Assembly: GCA_913056255.1 (NCBI GenBank)
Contig: CAJXLN010000004.1
Coordinates: 1 to 64,000, forward strand
DNA: 64,000 nucleotides
Direction of reading: 5' to 3'
DNA from: an uncultured Thermotogae bacterium
GTDB taxonomy: Bacteria > Thermotogota > Thermotogae > Mesoaciditogales > Mesoaciditogaceae
Shown in pieces: positions 8,925-17,666 of this stretch. The notes under the pieces are model-generated. The model was not told where the DNA came from and made no database searches. It was given only the letters and a program-made list of their open reading frames with translations. How positions within the stretch are numbered: the first letter of the stretch is position 1; every line of letters starts with the position of its first letter. A program made the translations under genes and the position numbers.

Positions 8925-9025
8925 TTAGCGTTAAATCTATTTTTATTTTAACACACGTTATGAGCACTTTGATTGGAGTGATAATTTGTCAAATGTCGAA
9001 TTTAGTGATAAGATTTTAACGCTAA
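8925..9025. promoter_or_regulatory. Inverted repeat pair in a divergent intergenic region
   Basis: TTAGCGTTAAATCT (8925-8938) and AGATTTTAACGCTAA (9011-9025) are inverse complements with a single extra T. They lie 72 bases apart between the divergent starts of the exported protein gene and the flavoprotein gene. This is consistent with a pair of operator sites bound by a dimeric regulator or a looped repressor. No regulator is adjacent. Confidence 0.4.
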
Positions 9026-9048
9026 ATTTCGAAACTGAGGTGAACACA

Positions 9049-10311
9049 ATGAAAATAGCAGTTGTGGGCTTTGGAGCTGCCGCGATAGGATTTGTAAGTG
9101 AAGCGATAAAGAAAGGGCACAAGATCCACATCTTTGAAAGATCAAAAGACGTGTACAGCTCAAGTATAAGCGGGCTAAGATCTGATGGCAAGCTTTTCGT
9201 TTCAAAGGATATGGGCGGAGATCTCCACATTCCGATAGAAATTCAAAGAGAAGTGATCGATTACTACACTTCGAAACTGAGTGAAACAGATAGAAAAAAC
9301 ATCAAAACAGGTATTTCTTTCGCAAAAGATTCTGAATATTTTGAAATCTTCTATTCCAAGGGATTTGAGCCAGTCAATTCGCGATTTTTCCATATAGGAA
9401 CCGACAAACTCGCAAGCGTTCTCAAAAAAATATACGATGAATTTATGGAGTCAAAAAACGTAAAATTCCACTTTGCGGTCAAAATCGACAACGTAATTCT
9501 TCAAGACGGAAAGATAAAGGTTCAATCCGAAAACTTCGATGACATGTTCGATTACGTTGTGATCGCTGTAGGAAGAAGTGGACACAAACTCGTAAATCGG
9601 ATAGCTGAAAAGCACCCCGAGCTTGTGCTTTCCGGCAATGTGGTGGACATAGGAATACGATATGAGGTACCGAATCATGTTGTAAAGAAACTAAACGAAG
9701 AAATGTACGAATTCAAAGTCAAAATGCGAACCAAAACTGGATACATGGTGAGAACCTTCTGCAACAACCCATCCGGAAAGGTCGTGCTTGAAAAGTATGA
9801 AGATTTTGTGACTGTCAATGGTCATTCGAATTCGATGGCAGAAACATCGAACACGAATTTTGCCATCTTGTGTAGCACATCTTTTACCGAACCTTTTAAC
9901 GATCCGGTGGGATACGGCTCGTACATAAGCAAGTTGGGAAATATTCTTGCCGGTGGAAGAAAAGTGCTACTTCAAACTTATGAAGATTTTGTAAAATGCA
10001 AGAGAACGAAAAAAATTGGAAGAGTCGAACCAACGCTCCCAAATAATGCTTATGTACTCGGAGACGTGAACCTTGTGCTTCCAAGAAGAATTGCACTTTC
10101 CGTCTCAGAATTCATCCAGAAACTCGGTGAAGTTGTTCCAGGATTAGCTTATCCGGATAATCTGATGTACGCAGTAGAGGTCAAGTTTTACAGTAACAAG
10201 CTTGACAACGGTAAATATGAAAATCTCAAATTTATAGGTGATTGTAGCGGCCACACAAGATCGATAACTTATGCCACTGCTCATGGGAAAATGCTTGCTC
10301 AAAATCTTTAA
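9049..10311 (+). CDS. FAD-dependent oxidoreductase of COG2509 type
   Basis: The protein opens with VVGFGAAAIG, an FAD-binding Rossmann glycine motif (residues 5-14). A second dinucleotide-type segment VVIAVGRSG lies mid-protein, and it closes with FIGDCSGHTRSI, the C-terminal FAD-contact motif of this family. It resembles the uncharacterised FAD-dependent dehydrogenases of COG2509. Its substrate is unknown. The ATG at 9049 is chosen because CTGAGGTGA precedes it; an in-frame ATG at 8986 would add 21 unconserved-looking residues. It stands alone, with no partner gene on its strand. Confidence 0.8.
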   Translation: MKIAVVGFGAAAIGFVSEAIKKGHKIHIFERSKDVYSSSISGLRSDGKLFVSKDMGGDLHIPIEIQREVIDYYTSKLSETDRKNIKTGISFAKDSEYFEIFYSKGFEPVNSRFFHIGTDKLASVLKKIYDEFMESKNVKFHFAVKIDNVILQDGKIKVQSENFDDMFDYVVIAVGRSGHKLVNRIAEKHPELVLSGNVVDIGIRYEVPNHVVKKLNEEMYEFKVKMRTKTGYMVRTFCNNPSGKVVLEKYEDFVTVNGHSNSMAETSNTNFAILCSTSFTEPFNDPVGYGSYISKLGNILAGGRKVLLQTYEDFVKCKRTKKIGRVEPTLPNNAYVLGDVNLVLPRRIALSVSEFIQKLGEVVPGLAYPDNLMYAVEVKFYSNKLDNGKYENLKFIGDCSGHTRSITYATAHGKMLAQNL

Positions 10312-10384
10312 CTCCTAATGCATTCTCAATGTAGTCTTAAATCCCAACGTCACCCCGGCAGCAAAACAAAGGAAAATTCCACTC

Positions 10385-10642
10385 AAAAAAATCTTTGTTT
10401 TGACGGCATCCAAGAAACGGTAGCCGTGAAGTCCCAAACGATAATATACTAAACCAACTTTAAAAGTGAAGTCATTTGACTTCAGCAATTGCCTTTCGGT
10501 GTCTGGTCCTCGCTGTGCTGCGGAGGCCACCTGCAAGGCAAGTTTGCTCTCCGTCAAATTTAAATTATATTTCGGATTTTGAAAAAGAGTTAGTATACTT
10601 AAGAGTTAAAGATATCGTGATTATTTAAGGATAGCTTCTAAG
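10385..10642 (+). repeat. Dispersed ~90-bp repeat, copy C, split by an insertion
   Basis: The left half is 10385-10450 and the right half 10594-10642. Together they match copies A, B and D in order, and the break falls inside the GATAATACTTGAG block. The stretch 10312-10384 before it holds no gene. A block CTCCTAATG at 10314-10322 matches the end of the 51266-51650 element, but only over nine bases. Confidence 0.8.
10451..10593. mobile_element. 143-bp hairpin element nested in repeat copy C
   Basis: TATACT occurs on both sides (10445-10450 and 10594-10599), consistent with a 6-base target duplication. The insert folds on itself: ATTTGAC (10474-10480) pairs with GTCAAAT (10553-10559), AGCAA with TTGCT, and TTGCCTT (10489-10495) with AAGGCAA (10535-10541). 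The tip carries GGTCCTC and GAGGCC. A smaller alternative hairpin GAAGTC-ATTT-GACTTC lies at 10468-10483. No coding potential is seen. It could be a palindromic miniature element or a structured RNA gene. Confidence 0.6.
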
Positions 10643-10690
10643 TATCCCCTTAAAAAAATCATGAGATTAAAAAAACATGCCTCGTAGATG

Positions 10691-10719
10691 TTGACAACAA
10701 TATAGGTTAAGCGTATAAT
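10691..10719 (+). promoter_or_regulatory. Consensus sigma-A promoter upstream of the spermidine module
   Basis: TTGACA (10691-10696), a 17-base spacer and TATAAT (10714-10719) form a perfect promoter. Transcription would start near 10726, about 160 bases before the regulator's ATG, leaving a long untranslated leader in which no gene is seen. Confidence 0.65.
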
Positions 10720-10821
10720 ATTTAATGCTACTAATCAATGAGTTTAATAATATGCAATTTTGATTGAAAAAAATCCACAAAAAAAGCGTTTTAGGGAATA
10801 ATATTTAGATGAATGTACCAC

Positions 10822-10850
10822 TTGTTGTAAGAATGAGTGGGGTTTATAAT
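10822..10850 (+). promoter_or_regulatory. Second, proximal promoter of the spermidine module
   Basis: TTGTTG (10822-10827), a 17-base spacer and TATAAT (10845-10850) would give a leader of about 28 bases before the ATG at 10885. It may serve for autoregulation by the regulator gene that follows. Confidence 0.45.
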
Positions 10851-10884
10851 TTTAAACAAAAAAGCAGAATTAATGAGGTATGCT

Positions 10885-11418
10885 ATGGAAATAGGGAAAA
10901 AACTCAAAAGAATCCGGCTTTCAAGAGGTTTCACTCAAGAGGAACTTGCCAAAAGATCCGATCTTACCAAGGGGTTCATCTCTTTGCTTGAAAGAGACAA
11001 AACTTCTCCATCCATTGCGACACTCGAGCAGATGCTCAACGTGCTTGGAGTAAGCTTAAAACAATTTTTTTCTGAAGAGGTGCCCTCCAAGGTAACTTTT
11101 ACCAAAAAAGATCGTGTACCTCTCTACGATGAGCCTGAGGGTGTAAAAACTCAATTGCTAATTCAAGGAATTGAGGATAAGAAGATAGATCCAAGACTTG
11201 TTGTTCTCAAGCCAGGAAGTGCTACCTCGCCAGAAGATTACCACGAAGGTGAAGAGTTTGGCTTTGTCGTGGAAGGAAATGTCGAGCTTTGGTTAGATGA
11301 AACACGTTACAAGGTCAAATCTGGTGAATGTTTTTATTACAAAGCAGACCATCGACATCAAGTGAGAAATACCTCAAAGAGTAAAAAATCAAAACTTCTT
11401 TGGATAACCATAGATTGA
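10885..11418 (+). CDS. XRE-family regulator with C-terminal cupin
   Basis: The 177-residue protein has an N-terminal helix-turn-helix of Cro/XRE type (RLSRGFTQEELAKRSDLTKG, about residues 11-30) followed by a cupin_2 domain. The cupin includes YHEGEEFGFVVEGNVEL and a later HRHQ. This layout is known from small-molecule-sensing regulators such as PuuR, which controls putrescine use. Placement directly before speD and speE, 22 bases apart, suggests it senses a polyamine or related metabolite and controls this operon; this is inference. The ATG at 10885 is chosen for the GAGG at 10875-10878. Confidence 0.85.
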   Translation: MEIGKKLKRIRLSRGFTQEELAKRSDLTKGFISLLERDKTSPSIATLEQMLNVLGVSLKQFFSEEVPSKVTFTKKDRVPLYDEPEGVKTQLLIQGIEDKKIDPRLVVLKPGSATSPEDYHEGEEFGFVVEGNVELWLDETRYKVKSGECFYYKADHRHQVRNTSKSKKSKLLWITID

Positions 11419-11440
11419 ACAAGAAATGGAGGCGTGTTAA

Positions 11441-11848
11441 ATGAAATCCCTTGGTAGGCATTTGCTTGTTGAATTTTACAATTGTGATTCTGATATTCTT
11501 GATGATGTGACGATAATAGAAGAGCACATGAGAACTGCTGCAAGGAAAGCCAATTCAACGGTTGTCAATTCTACCTTTCATCGTTTCAGTCCATACGGAG
11601 TCAGCGGAGTTGTTGTCATAGCTGAATCGCACCTTTCAATTCACACGTGGCCGGAATACAAGTACGCTGCGGTGGATCTCTTTACTTGTGGAGAATTGGT
11701 CAATCCCTGGAAAGCTTTTGAATATCTCAAGGGAGTTTTTCATCCTTTAAGAGAATCGGTTATTGAACTCAAACGTGGTGAATATGATAAAATCGGTATT
11801 CCAAAGAATTCAAAATACAAAGCAATGGAAGGTGCTGAAATTGCCTAA
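11441..11848 (+). CDS. speD: S-adenosylmethionine decarboxylase, prokaryotic type
   Basis: SpeD makes the aminopropyl donor for spermidine synthesis. The 135-residue length fits the short bacterial class (about 130 residues). [11 protein letters not shown] (about residues 62-72) contains the serine at which the proenzyme cleaves itself to form the pyruvoyl cofactor, together with the catalytic histidine. The downstream FTCG holds the catalytic cysteine. A ribosome site GGAGG precedes the ATG. It overlaps the likely TTG start of speE by eight bases, so the two should be coupled. Confidence 0.95.
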   Translation: MKSLGRHLLVEFYNCDSDILDDVTIIEEHMRTAARKANSTVVNSTFHRFSPYGVSGVVVIAESHLSIHTWPEYKYAAVDLFTCGELVNPWKAFEYLKGVFHPLRESVIELKRGEYDKIGIPKNSKYKAMEGAEIA

Positions 11849-12701
11849 GGAGAATTCCTCTTTACGTTTTGATGAAATATTCAGCAACGGGAATGTTGCA
11901 ACATCTCTTAGAATAAGAAATGTGATTTACTCAAAGCAGAGCAAAATTCAGAGAATAGACATATTCGAAACCGCGGATCTTGGTAGGATATTCGCGTTAG
12001 ATGGAACGATAATGTTGAATGAACGGTGGGAATTCACATATCATGAGATGATAACTCACGTTCCGATGTTTTCACATTCCAATCCGAAAGATGTTCTCGT
12101 GATAGGCGGAGGCGATGGGGGCGTTGTGCGTGAGGTGCTCAAGCATCCATCAGTTGAAAAGGTAGATCTCGTAGAGATAGATCCAGACGTTATCGAAGCC
12201 TGCAAAAATTACCTACCTTCCACAGCATCTAAACTTTCCGATCCGAGGGTTGCCATATACAACGAGGACGGTAAAAGTTTTGTGATGAGAAAAGATACTG
12301 AATACGATGTGATAATAGTCGATTCAACAGATCCGTACAAAGGTGCTGGTGAATCGCTTTTCACCGAAGAATTTTACACTGCTTGTCGAAATGCCCTCAA
12401 AGAAGATGGAATTTTCTCCGCAGAAGCAGAAAATCCCGTCTATGACGGCAAAGAGATGGAAAAGTGCTTTAGGGAGATGAATAAGGCCTTTCCCATGGTT
12501 AAACCCTACACTGCTTTCGTTCCCATGTATCCATCTGGATTTTGGGTTTTTGCTTACGCCTCTAAAAATGTCCTTCCGACAATTAAAGACGGTAAATCGA
12601 GGCTTAAGAAACTCATTGGCTCCCTCTTCTACTACAATTTCAAGATCCACGAAGCATCTTTTGTGGCACCAACATTTCTTGAAAAACTTCTTGAGTATTG
12701 A
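11841..12701 (+). CDS. speE: Spermidine synthase
   Basis: SpeE transfers the aminopropyl group from decarboxylated AdoMet to putrescine or a similar amine. The protein has [11 protein letters not shown], the nucleotide loop [16 protein letters not shown], the acidic residue in LVEIDPDV, and the catalytic-aspartate segment [10 protein letters not shown]. These match thermophilic spermidine synthases. I place the start at TTG 11841 because GGAAGG lies eight bases upstream and because an upstream ATG would put 26 extra residues inside speD. GTG at 11832 is the alternative. The length of 286 residues is normal. It converges on nnr with a 37-base gap and no clear terminator. Confidence 0.93.
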   Translation: MPKENSSLRFDEIFSNGNVATSLRIRNVIYSKQSKIQRIDIFETADLGRIFALDGTIMLNERWEFTYHEMITHVPMFSHSNPKDVLVIGGGDGGVVREVLKHPSVEKVDLVEIDPDVIEACKNYLPSTASKLSDPRVAIYNEDGKSFVMRKDTEYDVIIVDSTDPYKGAGESLFTEEFYTACRNALKEDGIFSAEAENPVYDGKEMEKCFREMNKAFPMVKPYTAFVPMYPSGFWVFAYASKNVLPTIKDGKSRLKKLIGSLFYYNFKIHEASFVAPTFLEKLLEY

Positions 12702-12738
12702 TCCAGTGTCAAGGACGGTAATACGTGGGAACTGGTAA

Positions 12739-14280
12739 CTACGATGATAAGTTTTTGAGAACTTGGGGTATGAGTTCTATGAGGTCTCGCGGAAGTAACG
12801 AGGCCTCGTTACTTTTTTCCGCATAAATCTCGGCTGCTCTGCCGTGCACGTAGGCTGCAAGTTTTAACGCATCTAAAGAATTCAATTCTTGTGCCATAAA
12901 TCCCGCTATCATCCCTGTTAACACATCTCCCGAGCCCCCCGTTGCAAGACCGCTGTTGCCAGTCACGTTGAGATAATATCTTCCATCTGGAGAGGCTATC
13001 ACCGTTGTGGCACCTTTGAGCAACACGCTAATGCCTTTTGATTGAGCGAATTCAACGGCATTCTTTACTGGGTTTGATAATATATCCTCTACCTTTTTGG
13101 ATGTCAATCTTGCGAATTCTCCCGGATGCGGAGTCAGCACTGTTTTTTCTGAAAAAGTGATTTCATTCGTGTCTCTTGAAAGCAGATTCAGTGCATCTGC
13201 ATCTAAAATCATGGGTTTATCGAAATTCGAAACGATCCATTTCACGATCTCTCCGGTTTCGAAATTATCTCCAAGGCCAGGGCCAATTGCGATTACATCT
13301 GATTTGTTGATAAGTTCCTTCACTTCCTGTCTTGATGTAACTGCCAATGACCCATCCTGAGTTACCGGCAATGGAATCGCTATTGCTTCCGGTAAAGAAG
13401 TGGTGACGGTGGTATTGAAGGGTTCGGGTACTCCAAGGGTCACAAGTCCTGCGCCAACACGCAAGGCTCCATAAGCAGAAAGTATCGGTGCACCTGTGTA
13501 ACGACGTGAGCCTGCGATTATCATAACTTTTCCAAATGTTCCTTTGTGAGAAAGTGCAGGCCTTTTTGGAAGCAAGAGTTTTGCGTCATCAAAAGTTATG
13601 ACTTCTCCTTTAAAGTGAGCTTCATTCATTAAATGTCCTGGAATACCTATTTTTCCTATCTTGATCTTTCCGCACATCTCTCGGGCTGGATAAAAGAGCA
13701 TTCCTGTTTTCAATACTCCAAAAGTTACGGTCAAATCAGCATGAATAGCCGCGCCAAGAAGTTTCCCAGTATTGGACTCAATACCACTTGGAAGATCAAC
13801 CGCGACCGTGAATTTTGAATTTTCATTCACCATTTTAATTAATTCCATAAGTTCATCTGAAAGTAAATTAGATGCACCTGTACCAAGTATTCCATCTATT
13901 ACTATATCTGCACTCTTGAGTTCATTCATGAAGACGGATCTCATGGATTTTTCGTAAATCTCAACTGGAACTCCCATTTTTTTCAGTATGGATAAATGTC
14001 TTTTGGGGAGATTGCCGCTTGTTTCTCCCAAAACCAAGTAAACTCTAACTTCAGCTCCCGCTTCTATAAAATTTCGTGCAGAGGCAAGTGCATCACCACC
14101 ATTGTTTCCCTTTCCCACAAGTACGAGAACCTTTTTGCCAACAAGAGATTCGAATTCGTCTTCTACTGCAAGATACAGTGCTATGGCTGCATGCTCCATC
14201 ATTAACCATTCATCTATCCCATAAGTGTTTGCAGTTTCTATCTCTATGGCTCTCATTTCTTCTTTGGTAACTATTCTCAT
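12739..14280 (-). CDS. nnr: Bifunctional NAD(P)H-hydrate epimerase / dehydratase
   Basis: This enzyme repairs hydrated NAD(P)H. The 513-residue protein joins an N-terminal YjeF_N epimerase domain (about 1-210; GKGNNGGDAL) to a C-terminal ribokinase-like ADP-dependent dehydratase domain (about 220-513; AIGPGLGD, HPGEFARL, GNSGLATGGSGDVLTG). The fusion is the usual bacterial form. It begins six bases after the upstream envelope gene stops, on the same strand. Both halves look intact. Confidence 0.94.
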   Translation of the reverse strand: MRIVTKEEMRAIEIETANTYGIDEWLMMEHAAIALYLAVEDEFESLVGKKVLVLVGKGNNGGDALASARNFIEAGAEVRVYLVLGETSGNLPKRHLSILKKMGVPVEIYEKSMRSVFMNELKSADIVIDGILGTGASNLLSDELMELIKMVNENSKFTVAVDLPSGIESNTGKLLGAAIHADLTVTFGVLKTGMLFYPAREMCGKIKIGKIGIPGHLMNEAHFKGEVITFDDAKLLLPKRPALSHKGTFGKVMIIAGSRRYTGAPILSAYGALRVGAGLVTLGVPEPFNTTVTTSLPEAIAIPLPVTQDGSLAVTSRQEVKELINKSDVIAIGPGLGDNFETGEIVKWIVSNFDKPMILDADALNLLSRDTNEITFSEKTVLTPHPGEFARLTSKKVEDILSNPVKNAVEFAQSKGISVLLKGATTVIASPDGRYYLNVTGNSGLATGGSGDVLTGMIAGFMAQELNSLDALKLAAYVHGRAAEIYAEKSNEASLLPRDLIELIPQVLKNLSS

Positions 14281-14285
14281 GGTCT

Positions 14286-15653
14286 TTACCTCCTTGTTCC
14301 AATCAATTTCATTGCCACACTGTACTCTTTTTGAGCTTCCTCGTAATGCCCAATTTTTTCATAAACTTTTGCTATTTTCATATGCCATCTGAAATCTTCT
14401 GGAGATTTTGAGAGTTTCTTCATGTAAAAACCGAGCTCTAATTTATTGAACTTGAAAATTCTGTACACTGCAAGTCTAACTCGTGGAATGAAAGAAGAAA
14501 ATGTAAGTCCGATTAACACCACAAATACGTAAATCCATGGACTGATGTTTGAAACACTCACCTTTTTCTCTTTTTCGGCGGATGATGATACGGAATGAGA
14601 TGATAAAGCTATTGCTAAGAGCTTAGAAGAGTTCGGATTTTCCGGATTTGAACTGGCGAGCTTTCTCATATCGTTTATTATACCTTTTGGTATCACGAAT
14701 TCAGTAGTTGATACTCTGTTTAACAGCAAAGTCAAGTACGTTCCAAGGATTTTTGATAGGCCTTTTCTGTACTGAGATGGAAAATTCTGCGTAGATCTGT
14801 AAAAGTTAGTGGCATATCTTACGAAAGGAGATAGATCTTTTGCATCTGACAATTGACGTGTGGTATCGGTAATAGACGTGTAAAGCGAGAGATATTTCGA
14901 AACGATGTATTTCCACTGTAAAAGATTCGGATCTGTTTTCACGTGTGCGAAAGAAGATATCATCGTTTCGAAATCTACCGTTTTAATCCCGTTTTGTGCT
15001 TGATAGGCATCAAGACCGCTTAACCACACATAAGTTTTCATAGAGAGATTGTTTACGTCGTATGGCGTGGATATAGATGCCACGAACTTCGCTGCATCTG
15101 CGTCGAAGATCTCCGGTGATGTTTCTATGGCCTGCGAAAAGAAACTCCACAGTGATGATATTTTCTCTTTTGGAAGAAAAGTTTCGAAATTTGGAATCTT
15201 GTAAATGAATTTTAATTTTGAAAACAGTTTTACAGCTCCCGTGTAATCAGAATTGGAGATGCGATCGAAAAAATCTGAATAGTCTCGTGATATTGGCAGC
15301 AAATTGAATACAAGATCGAATTTGTCTGGAAGTCTTTTTACGTCAGAAGCGCTCAGTGAATCATAAAATTCATTCAAGTCGCCTTTAACAATGAGATTTG
15401 CAATGTGAATTTCAGGTGAAGAGTTGGCACTCTTCAAGATCTCCAATTTTGAATATATCACTTGAGCAGCATGTAGAATTAAAGGCGAAGAAGGATCTGA
15501 GAGTAAGAGTTCTACCACCTTATCTCTTGCACGAAAGAGCGTTTCTGGTTTTTCAGAGAGTGCAAGCACTTCATTTACAGAGATCCCAAACAACAAGACA
15601 GTTGTTACAAAGAGAAAAAACGCCAAAAAGAGAAATGACCTTTTCAATTTCAA
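14286..15653 (-). CDS. Membrane-anchored exported protein with C-terminal TPR, unknown function
   Basis: The 455-residue protein has an N-terminal signal or anchor (residues 5-25) and a long, probably helical, extracytoplasmic part. A transmembrane segment near residues 365-385 (SPWIYVFVVLIGLTFSSFI) follows. A short cytoplasmic tail contains one tetratricopeptide-like repeat (KIAKVYEKIGHYEEAQKEYS). No family is recognised. It shares a four-base overlap with the next gene upstream, another exported protein, so the two probably form one envelope unit. Confidence 0.55.
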   Translation of the reverse strand: MKLKRSFLFLAFFLFVTTVLLFGISVNEVLALSEKPETLFRARDKVVELLLSDPSSPLILHAAQVIYSKLEILKSANSSPEIHIANLIVKGDLNEFYDSLSASDVKRLPDKFDLVFNLLPISRDYSDFFDRISNSDYTGAVKLFSKLKFIYKIPNFETFLPKEKISSLWSFFSQAIETSPEIFDADAAKFVASISTPYDVNNLSMKTYVWLSGLDAYQAQNGIKTVDFETMISSFAHVKTDPNLLQWKYIVSKYLSLYTSITDTTRQLSDAKDLSPFVRYATNFYRSTQNFPSQYRKGLSKILGTYLTLLLNRVSTTEFVIPKGIINDMRKLASSNPENPNSSKLLAIALSSHSVSSSAEKEKKVSVSNISPWIYVFVVLIGLTFSSFIPRVRLAVYRIFKFNKLELGFYMKKLSKSPEDFRWHMKIAKVYEKIGHYEEAQKEYSVAMKLIGTRR

Positions 15654-16630
15654 TCACCAATGGCTTTGTAAAGGTAAAATTCTTCTAAGAGTTTTATGCA
15701 GTACATATCCCTCTCGTATCCCAAAGATGATATTTGACTTGACACATTTTTGACCTTTTCAAGGCTGCATTTTCCGGTGAGATAATCGCTGTAAACTTTT
15801 GAATATAACTTGAAAAGTTCTGATAACTTACCATCATAGGCCTTCACGAATCCTGAAAGGATATGAATATCTCTGAAATAACGTCGCTTTTCCACATCAA
15901 AGAAATTCTTTGCCTTCGTTTTTACTTTTGGACTCCAATCGTAATTCAAGGAAACTTTGAAATCCATTTGCTTTGATTGATTCAAAAAACCCATATATCC
16001 ATTTATCGAAAAATTTGAATCATTGTTTTGTGGCTTCTGGAAGTTACTCGGCGTGTAATTCTCAGGAATTTTTGGAATTTCCAATGTTGGAAATTTGAGC
16101 TTTGAAATTCGTATCCCGAGAAGTGTGTTGATCATCTGAAGATCGTAAGTGTACTTCGATTTCAAGAGATAAATCTCGGTCTCGTTTTTCAAAGAGCTGG
16201 ATTCGGATGATAACTGATCTACAGTTCTATCACTGCGGTAGGCGTCAAAGAAAAGATCGATGATCTTCATTTTGAGTTTTATTTTTTCATTGATATGTTC
16301 ATAAAGTATCTTATCAGATGCTTGCTGATAGGCAAATGGATCGAAGGTTGCAAAAATCCCCATCTCATCGTTTGAGAGATTGATACCGACTTTTAAAGAT
16401 TTAGATACTTCGATTTTTGTGGTTGCAGTGCCAGCAAGCGAAGGAGGAAATGACAAAGAACCTCCCAAATCAACACTCCAATAATTTATACCTGATATTG
16501 CCGAAAGTGATTGCGCGTAGTCGATATTCGATACATTATTGACAAGAGATAAGAGCTCACCGATCGTCTGCCCAAAGAAAATAACAGCGAAAAGCACGAT
16601 TATTCCCGAAAAAATAATTGTTTTCTTCAT
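15650..16630 (-). CDS. Exported protein, possibly TolC-like, unknown function
   Basis: The 326-residue protein starts with a signal peptide (residues 1-22). The mid-region KIDLFFDAYRSDRTVDQL followed by long helices, and the later MDFKVSLNYDWSP beta segment, loosely recall half of a TolC/outer-membrane efflux fold. The similarity is weak and the match is tentative. A probable extended -10 promoter lies about 35 bases upstream. It overlaps the downstream TPR protein gene by four bases. Confidence 0.45.
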   Translation of the reverse strand: MKKTIIFSGIIVLFAVIFFGQTIGELLSLVNNVSNIDYAQSLSAISGINYWSVDLGGSLSFPPSLAGTATTKIEVSKSLKVGINLSNDEMGIFATFDPFAYQQASDKILYEHINEKIKLKMKIIDLFFDAYRSDRTVDQLSSESSSLKNETEIYLLKSKYTYDLQMINTLLGIRISKLKFPTLEIPKIPENYTPSNFQKPQNNDSNFSINGYMGFLNQSKQMDFKVSLNYDWSPKVKTKAKNFFDVEKRRYFRDIHILSGFVKAYDGKLSELFKLYSKVYSDYLTGKCSLEKVKNVSSQISSLGYERDMYCIKLLEEFYLYKAIGD

Positions 16631-16663
16631 TTTTCTCCTTCCAAATAATTCGATCCATACTCA

Positions 16664-16672
16664 AGTATACCA
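16664..16672 (-). promoter_or_regulatory. Extended -10 promoter for the envelope gene pair
   Basis: On the minus strand TGG precedes TATACT (16669-16664), an extended -10 element. A possible TTGTCA lies further upstream but at a poor distance (21 bases). It would drive the two exported-protein genes and perhaps nnr. Confidence 0.4.
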
Positions 16673-16772
16673 CTTAAGAGAATTCAGAAGTGACAATTCT
16701 AACAACTGTACATTTTCAACGTGTCGATCAGCAGATATGTTGATTTTTGAATCGAAGAGCTTTTTGATCATT

Positions 16773-17666
16773 TCACAAAGTTTTTGATGAGTTGATCACC
16801 GACCTGGCTACTTTCACGTCATTTTCAATCGCATCTTTGAGCTCCGAAAGACTCGAAAATTTGATCTCAGGTCTCATGTAGCGGAGAAGTTCAATCTTCA
16901 AATTGCGGCCAAATAGATTCAATTTTTTTTCAAAAAAGTGTACTTCGTAAGTTACCCTTCCATTTTTATCTGTTGTCGGTCTTGTCCCAATGTTCATAAC
17001 ACCATGTAGAGTCTCACCATCTATCGTGGATCTCACAATGTAGACTCCGTATTTCGGAACCAAGAGTGGGTATTCTGGACGTTTCAGATTGGCTGTTGGA
17101 AATCCTATCTTCGTTCCAAGCCCACGTTCTCGAAAAACTTTACCTGTGATCGCAAAATATCTTCCCAAATATGCTGGAACTACTTCTGGTCTTCCCGCCT
17201 TCAATTCATATCGTATCAAACTACTACTTACACGATTACCGCGTTTTGTGATTTTAGGAATGATCGTGACTTCGAATCCTTCACGCTTCCCAAACTCAGC
17301 CATCATTTCAGCGTCTCCATTTGCACCCTTGCCAAACTTGAAATCATGACCGATGCACACAGAGCGAACCTTCAAATCGTTTACAAGCATTTTTACAAAC
17401 TCCGTGGTGTTCATTTGAAAAATATCGCGGAGATCCTTGATGATGACTTCATCAATTCCATAACCCTTAAGCAATTCAATTCTTTCCAAAGGTGTTGTCA
17501 GAAGACCGTAAAAATCATTTGGTTCGATCAGCGCTTCGTACGGAAGAGCAAAGACAAAAGCAGTCGCTTTCAAATCGTATTTCTTCGCGTGTTCAACCAT
17601 TCTTTTTGCAATGAAAACATGTCCAACATGGACGCCATCGAAGACACCTATCGTTATTGCTCTCAA
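16773..17666 (-). CDS. ribF: Bifunctional riboflavin kinase / FAD synthetase
   Basis: RibF makes FMN and then FAD from riboflavin. The 297-residue protein has an N-terminal nucleotidyltransferase domain (GVFDGVHVGH near residues 7-16, later SSSLIRYELKAG). A C-terminal flavokinase domain follows (GRGLGTKIGFPTANL region, GVMNIGTRPT, FEKKLNLFGR). The TTG start overlaps the truB stop (TTGA), so they are coupled. The ribF-truB-rbfA grouping is common in bacteria. No FMN riboswitch is visible, as expected for a housekeeping copy. Confidence 0.95.
   Translation of the reverse strand: MRAITIGVFDGVHVGHVFIAKRMVEHAKKYDLKATAFVFALPYEALIEPNDFYGLLTTPLERIELLKGYGIDEVIIKDLRDIFQMNTTEFVKMLVNDLKVRSVCIGHDFKFGKGANGDAEMMAEFGKREGFEVTIIPKITKRGNRVSSSLIRYELKAGRPEVVPAYLGRYFAITGKVFRERGLGTKIGFPTANLKRPEYPLLVPKYGVYIVRSTIDGETLHGVMNIGTRPTTDKNGRVTYEVHFFEKKLNLFGRNLKIELLRYMRPEIKFSSLSELKDAIENDVKVARSVINSSKTL

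Noticed and set aside
10315-10557. Minus-strand open frame of 80 codons over repeat copy C
   Set aside because: It runs through two nested repeats and a hairpin, so the frame is a by-product of repeat sequence.
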